Origin: Chloroflexota bacterium
GTDB lineage: Bacteria; Chloroflexota; Limnocylindria; Limnocylindrales; CSP1-4
NCBI GenBank assembly: GCA_013695255.1
Contig: JACDAV010000056.1
Span: 1 to 5,434 of the forward strand
Direction of reading: 5' to 3'
Length of the DNA: 5,434 bases
Positions 4,204 through 5,434 of the stretch are shown here, piece by piece. The position numbers and the translations under genes were made by a program. Under the pieces are notes generated by a model, which ran no database searches, was not told the DNA's origin, and saw nothing but the letters and a program-made list of their open reading frames with translations. Numbering within the stretch: the first letter of the stretch is position 1; every line of letters begins with the position of its first letter.

Positions 4204-5434
4204 ATGTCTCTGCTGAAGCGGATCGAGAGCGCACGCCCTGGTTCCGCCCCGAGCACCACGCCGAACCTCCCCGCCGTCCCGGGTGCGCCCACGCCGCCGC
4301 CCGGCGGGCCGCCGCCGTCCGCCCCACGTCTCATGAGCCAGGGCCCGGTCCGCGAGTCGTTCCGCGACGTCAAGTTCCGGGTCCAGAGCCGTGTCATTCA
4401 GGACCTCGACCCGAAGCTCGACCTGTCCAACCAGGTCGAGGTCCGGCGGCAGATCGAGGAGAACTTCGGCCGGGTCATCGACGAGGAGGGCCTGGCCCTC
4501 ACCCGCGCCGAGCGGGTCCGGATGCTCGAGCAGATCACGGACGAGATCATCGGTCTCGGGCCGCTGGAGCCGCTCCTGCGTGACGAGTCGATCTCCGAGG
4601 TCATGGTCAACGGGCCGCGGCAGGTCTACATCGAGCGCTCCGGCAAGCTGGAGCTGACGAACGTGGTGTTCCAGAACGACGACCATGTGATGCGGATCAT
4701 CGACCGGATCATCGCCCCGATCGGGCGCCGCATCGACGAGTCCAGCCCGATGGTCGACGCCCGGCTGACCGACGGGTCCCGGGTCAACGCGATCATCCCG
4801 CCGCTGTCGCTGGTCGGCCCGGTGATCACGATCCGGAAGTTCTCGGCCAGCCCGTTCACGGTCGAGGACCTGGTTCGCTTCGGGACCGCCACGCCGGACA
4901 TGTTCGAGTTCCTGCGCGCCTGTGTTGGGGCACGCCTGAACGTCTTCGTGTCCGGGGGCACGGGCTCCGGCAAGACGACAACGCTCAACGTCCTCTCGTC
5001 GTTCATCCCGAACGACGAGCGGATCGTGACGATCGAGGACGCCGCCGAGCTGCAGCTGCGCCAGGAGCACGTCGTCACGCTCGAGTCACGCCCGCCGAAC
5101 ATCGAGGGCAAGGGCGCGATCCCGATCCGCGAGCTGGTCCGCAACTCCCTGCGGATGCGGCCCGATCGGGTCATCGTGGGCGAGTGCCGTTCCGGCGAGG
5201 CGCTGGACATGCTCCAGGCGATGAACACCGGCCATGACGGCTCGATGTCCACCGGCCACGCCAACAGCCCGCGCGATATGCTCTCCCGCCTCGAGACGAT
5301 GGTCCTCATGGCCGGCGTCGACCTCCCGGTCCGCGCCATCCGCGAGCAGATCGCCTCTGCCGTGGACCTGATCGTCCACCAGGCACGCCTGAAGGACGGC
5401 ACGCGGCGGATCACCAACATCACCGAGGTCCAGG
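4204..5434 (+). CDS. cpaF: Flp pilus assembly ATPase CpaF/TadA (3' end outside window)
   Basis: The motor ATPase of the Tad pilus, a type II/IV secretion ATPase that forms a cytoplasmic hexamer. The frame is open to the window end: 410 codons are seen, and roughly 30-70 C-terminal residues are probably missing. After a Pro/Gly/Ala/Ser-rich disordered stretch (12-42), an N-terminal domain carries LGPLEPLLRDESISEVMVNG (118-137) and DARLTDGSRVNAIIPP (185-200). The catalytic core shows Walker A GGTGSGKTTT (251-260, Lys257), the Asp box TIEDAAEL (276-283), Walker B region RVIVGECRSGEAL (322-334, Glu327) and the His box STGHANSPRDMLSRLETM (349-366, His352). All key residues are present, so it should be active. 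ATG 4204 has GGAGG (4193-4197) 6 bases upstream; Met44 (4333) lacks such a site. It lies 26 bases after cpaB, probably in the same transcript. tadB and tadC membrane platform genes would be expected next but are not seen. Confidence 0.97.
   Translation, partial: MSLLKRIESARPGSAPSTTPNLPAVPGAPTPPPGGPPPSAPRLMSQGPVRESFRDVKFRVQSRVIQDLDPKLDLSNQVEVRRQIEENFGRVIDEEGLALTRAERVRMLEQITDEIIGLGPLEPLLRDESISEVMVNGPRQVYIERSGKLELTNVVFQNDDHVMRIIDRIIAPIGRRIDESSPMVDARLTDGSRVNAIIPPLSLVGPVITIRKFSASPFTVEDLVRFGTATPDMFEFLRACVGARLNVFVSGGTGSGKTTTLNVLSSFIPNDERIVTIEDAAELQLRQEHVVTLESRPPNIEGKGAIPIRELVRNSLRMRPDRVIVGECRSGEALDMLQAMNTGHDGSMSTGHANSPRDMLSRLETMVLMAGVDLPVRAIREQIASAVDLIVHQARLKDGTRRITNITEVQ

Noticed and set aside
3149..4327. 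392-codon open frame on the - strand opposite cpaB
   Set aside because: Codon-bias shadow of GC-rich cpaB: the product is rich in Arg, Gly and Asp with no recognisable domain, while the + strand frame encodes a clear CpaB.
4105..5070. 321-codon open frame on the - strand opposite cpaF
   Set aside because: Shadow of the ATPase gene; low-complexity Arg/Asp/Leu product without domain features.
1..5434. CRISPR array, tRNA or rRNA genes, insertion sequence or attachment site
   Set aside because: No regularly spaced repeats, cloverleaf, transposase-like frame or terminal inverted repeats were seen; composition is even across the window.

Overview
The window is high-GC bacterial DNA with one dominant theme: the start of a Tad/Flp (type IVb, widespread-colonisation) pilus locus read left to right. 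Every gene is on the + strand. The short QGLAEYALIL-type pilins, the run cpaB-cpaF with no outer-membrane secretin gene (cpaC/rcpA) between them, and the proline-rich N-terminus of CpaF all fit a high-GC organism without a classical outer membrane. I favour an uncultivated Chloroflexota (Limnocylindria/Ellin6529-like) and consider Actinomycetota possible. This is an inference from gene order and protein character; no rRNA or other phylogenetic marker is present.

Layout. Bases 1-1242 hold the C-terminal part of a multi-spanning membrane protein that looks like a GT-C (ArnT/PMT-type) glycosyltransferase, with its N-terminus and catalytic loop outside the window. A 190-base leader follows (1243-1432), with a -10-like TATACT and a possible 13-codon leader peptide. 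Next comes a NarL/LuxR-type response regulator (1433-2179). Three small Flp prepilin genes follow: flp1 (2208-2387), 28 bases behind the regulator; flp2 (2533-2703); and flp3 (2898-3080). flp2 and flp3 each have their own promoter-like sequence, a full AAAGGAGGT ribosome site and a strong downstream hairpin. Then come a 212-base intergenic region with a new promoter, cpaB (3293-4177, TTG start) and cpaF/tadA (4204 to the window end, 410 codons seen, open at the 3' end).

How the parts fit. CpaF is the cytoplasmic hexameric ATPase that powers pilin polymerisation. CpaB is a membrane-anchored SAF-domain assembly protein. The Flp pilins are the substrates, each with a G^QG..EY processing site for a TadV/CpaA-type prepilin peptidase, which is not in the window. 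The response regulator is the obvious candidate controller. The divergent flp1 appears tied to the regulator transcript. The near-identical mature pilins Flp2 and Flp3 look set up for separate, strong expression from matched promoters. This suggests a minor pilin plus two interchangeable major pilins.

The gene families are all known. The points worth a second look are the matched pilin promoters, the regulator's altered receiver position and its leader, and the absence of cpaE/tadZ between cpaB and cpaF.
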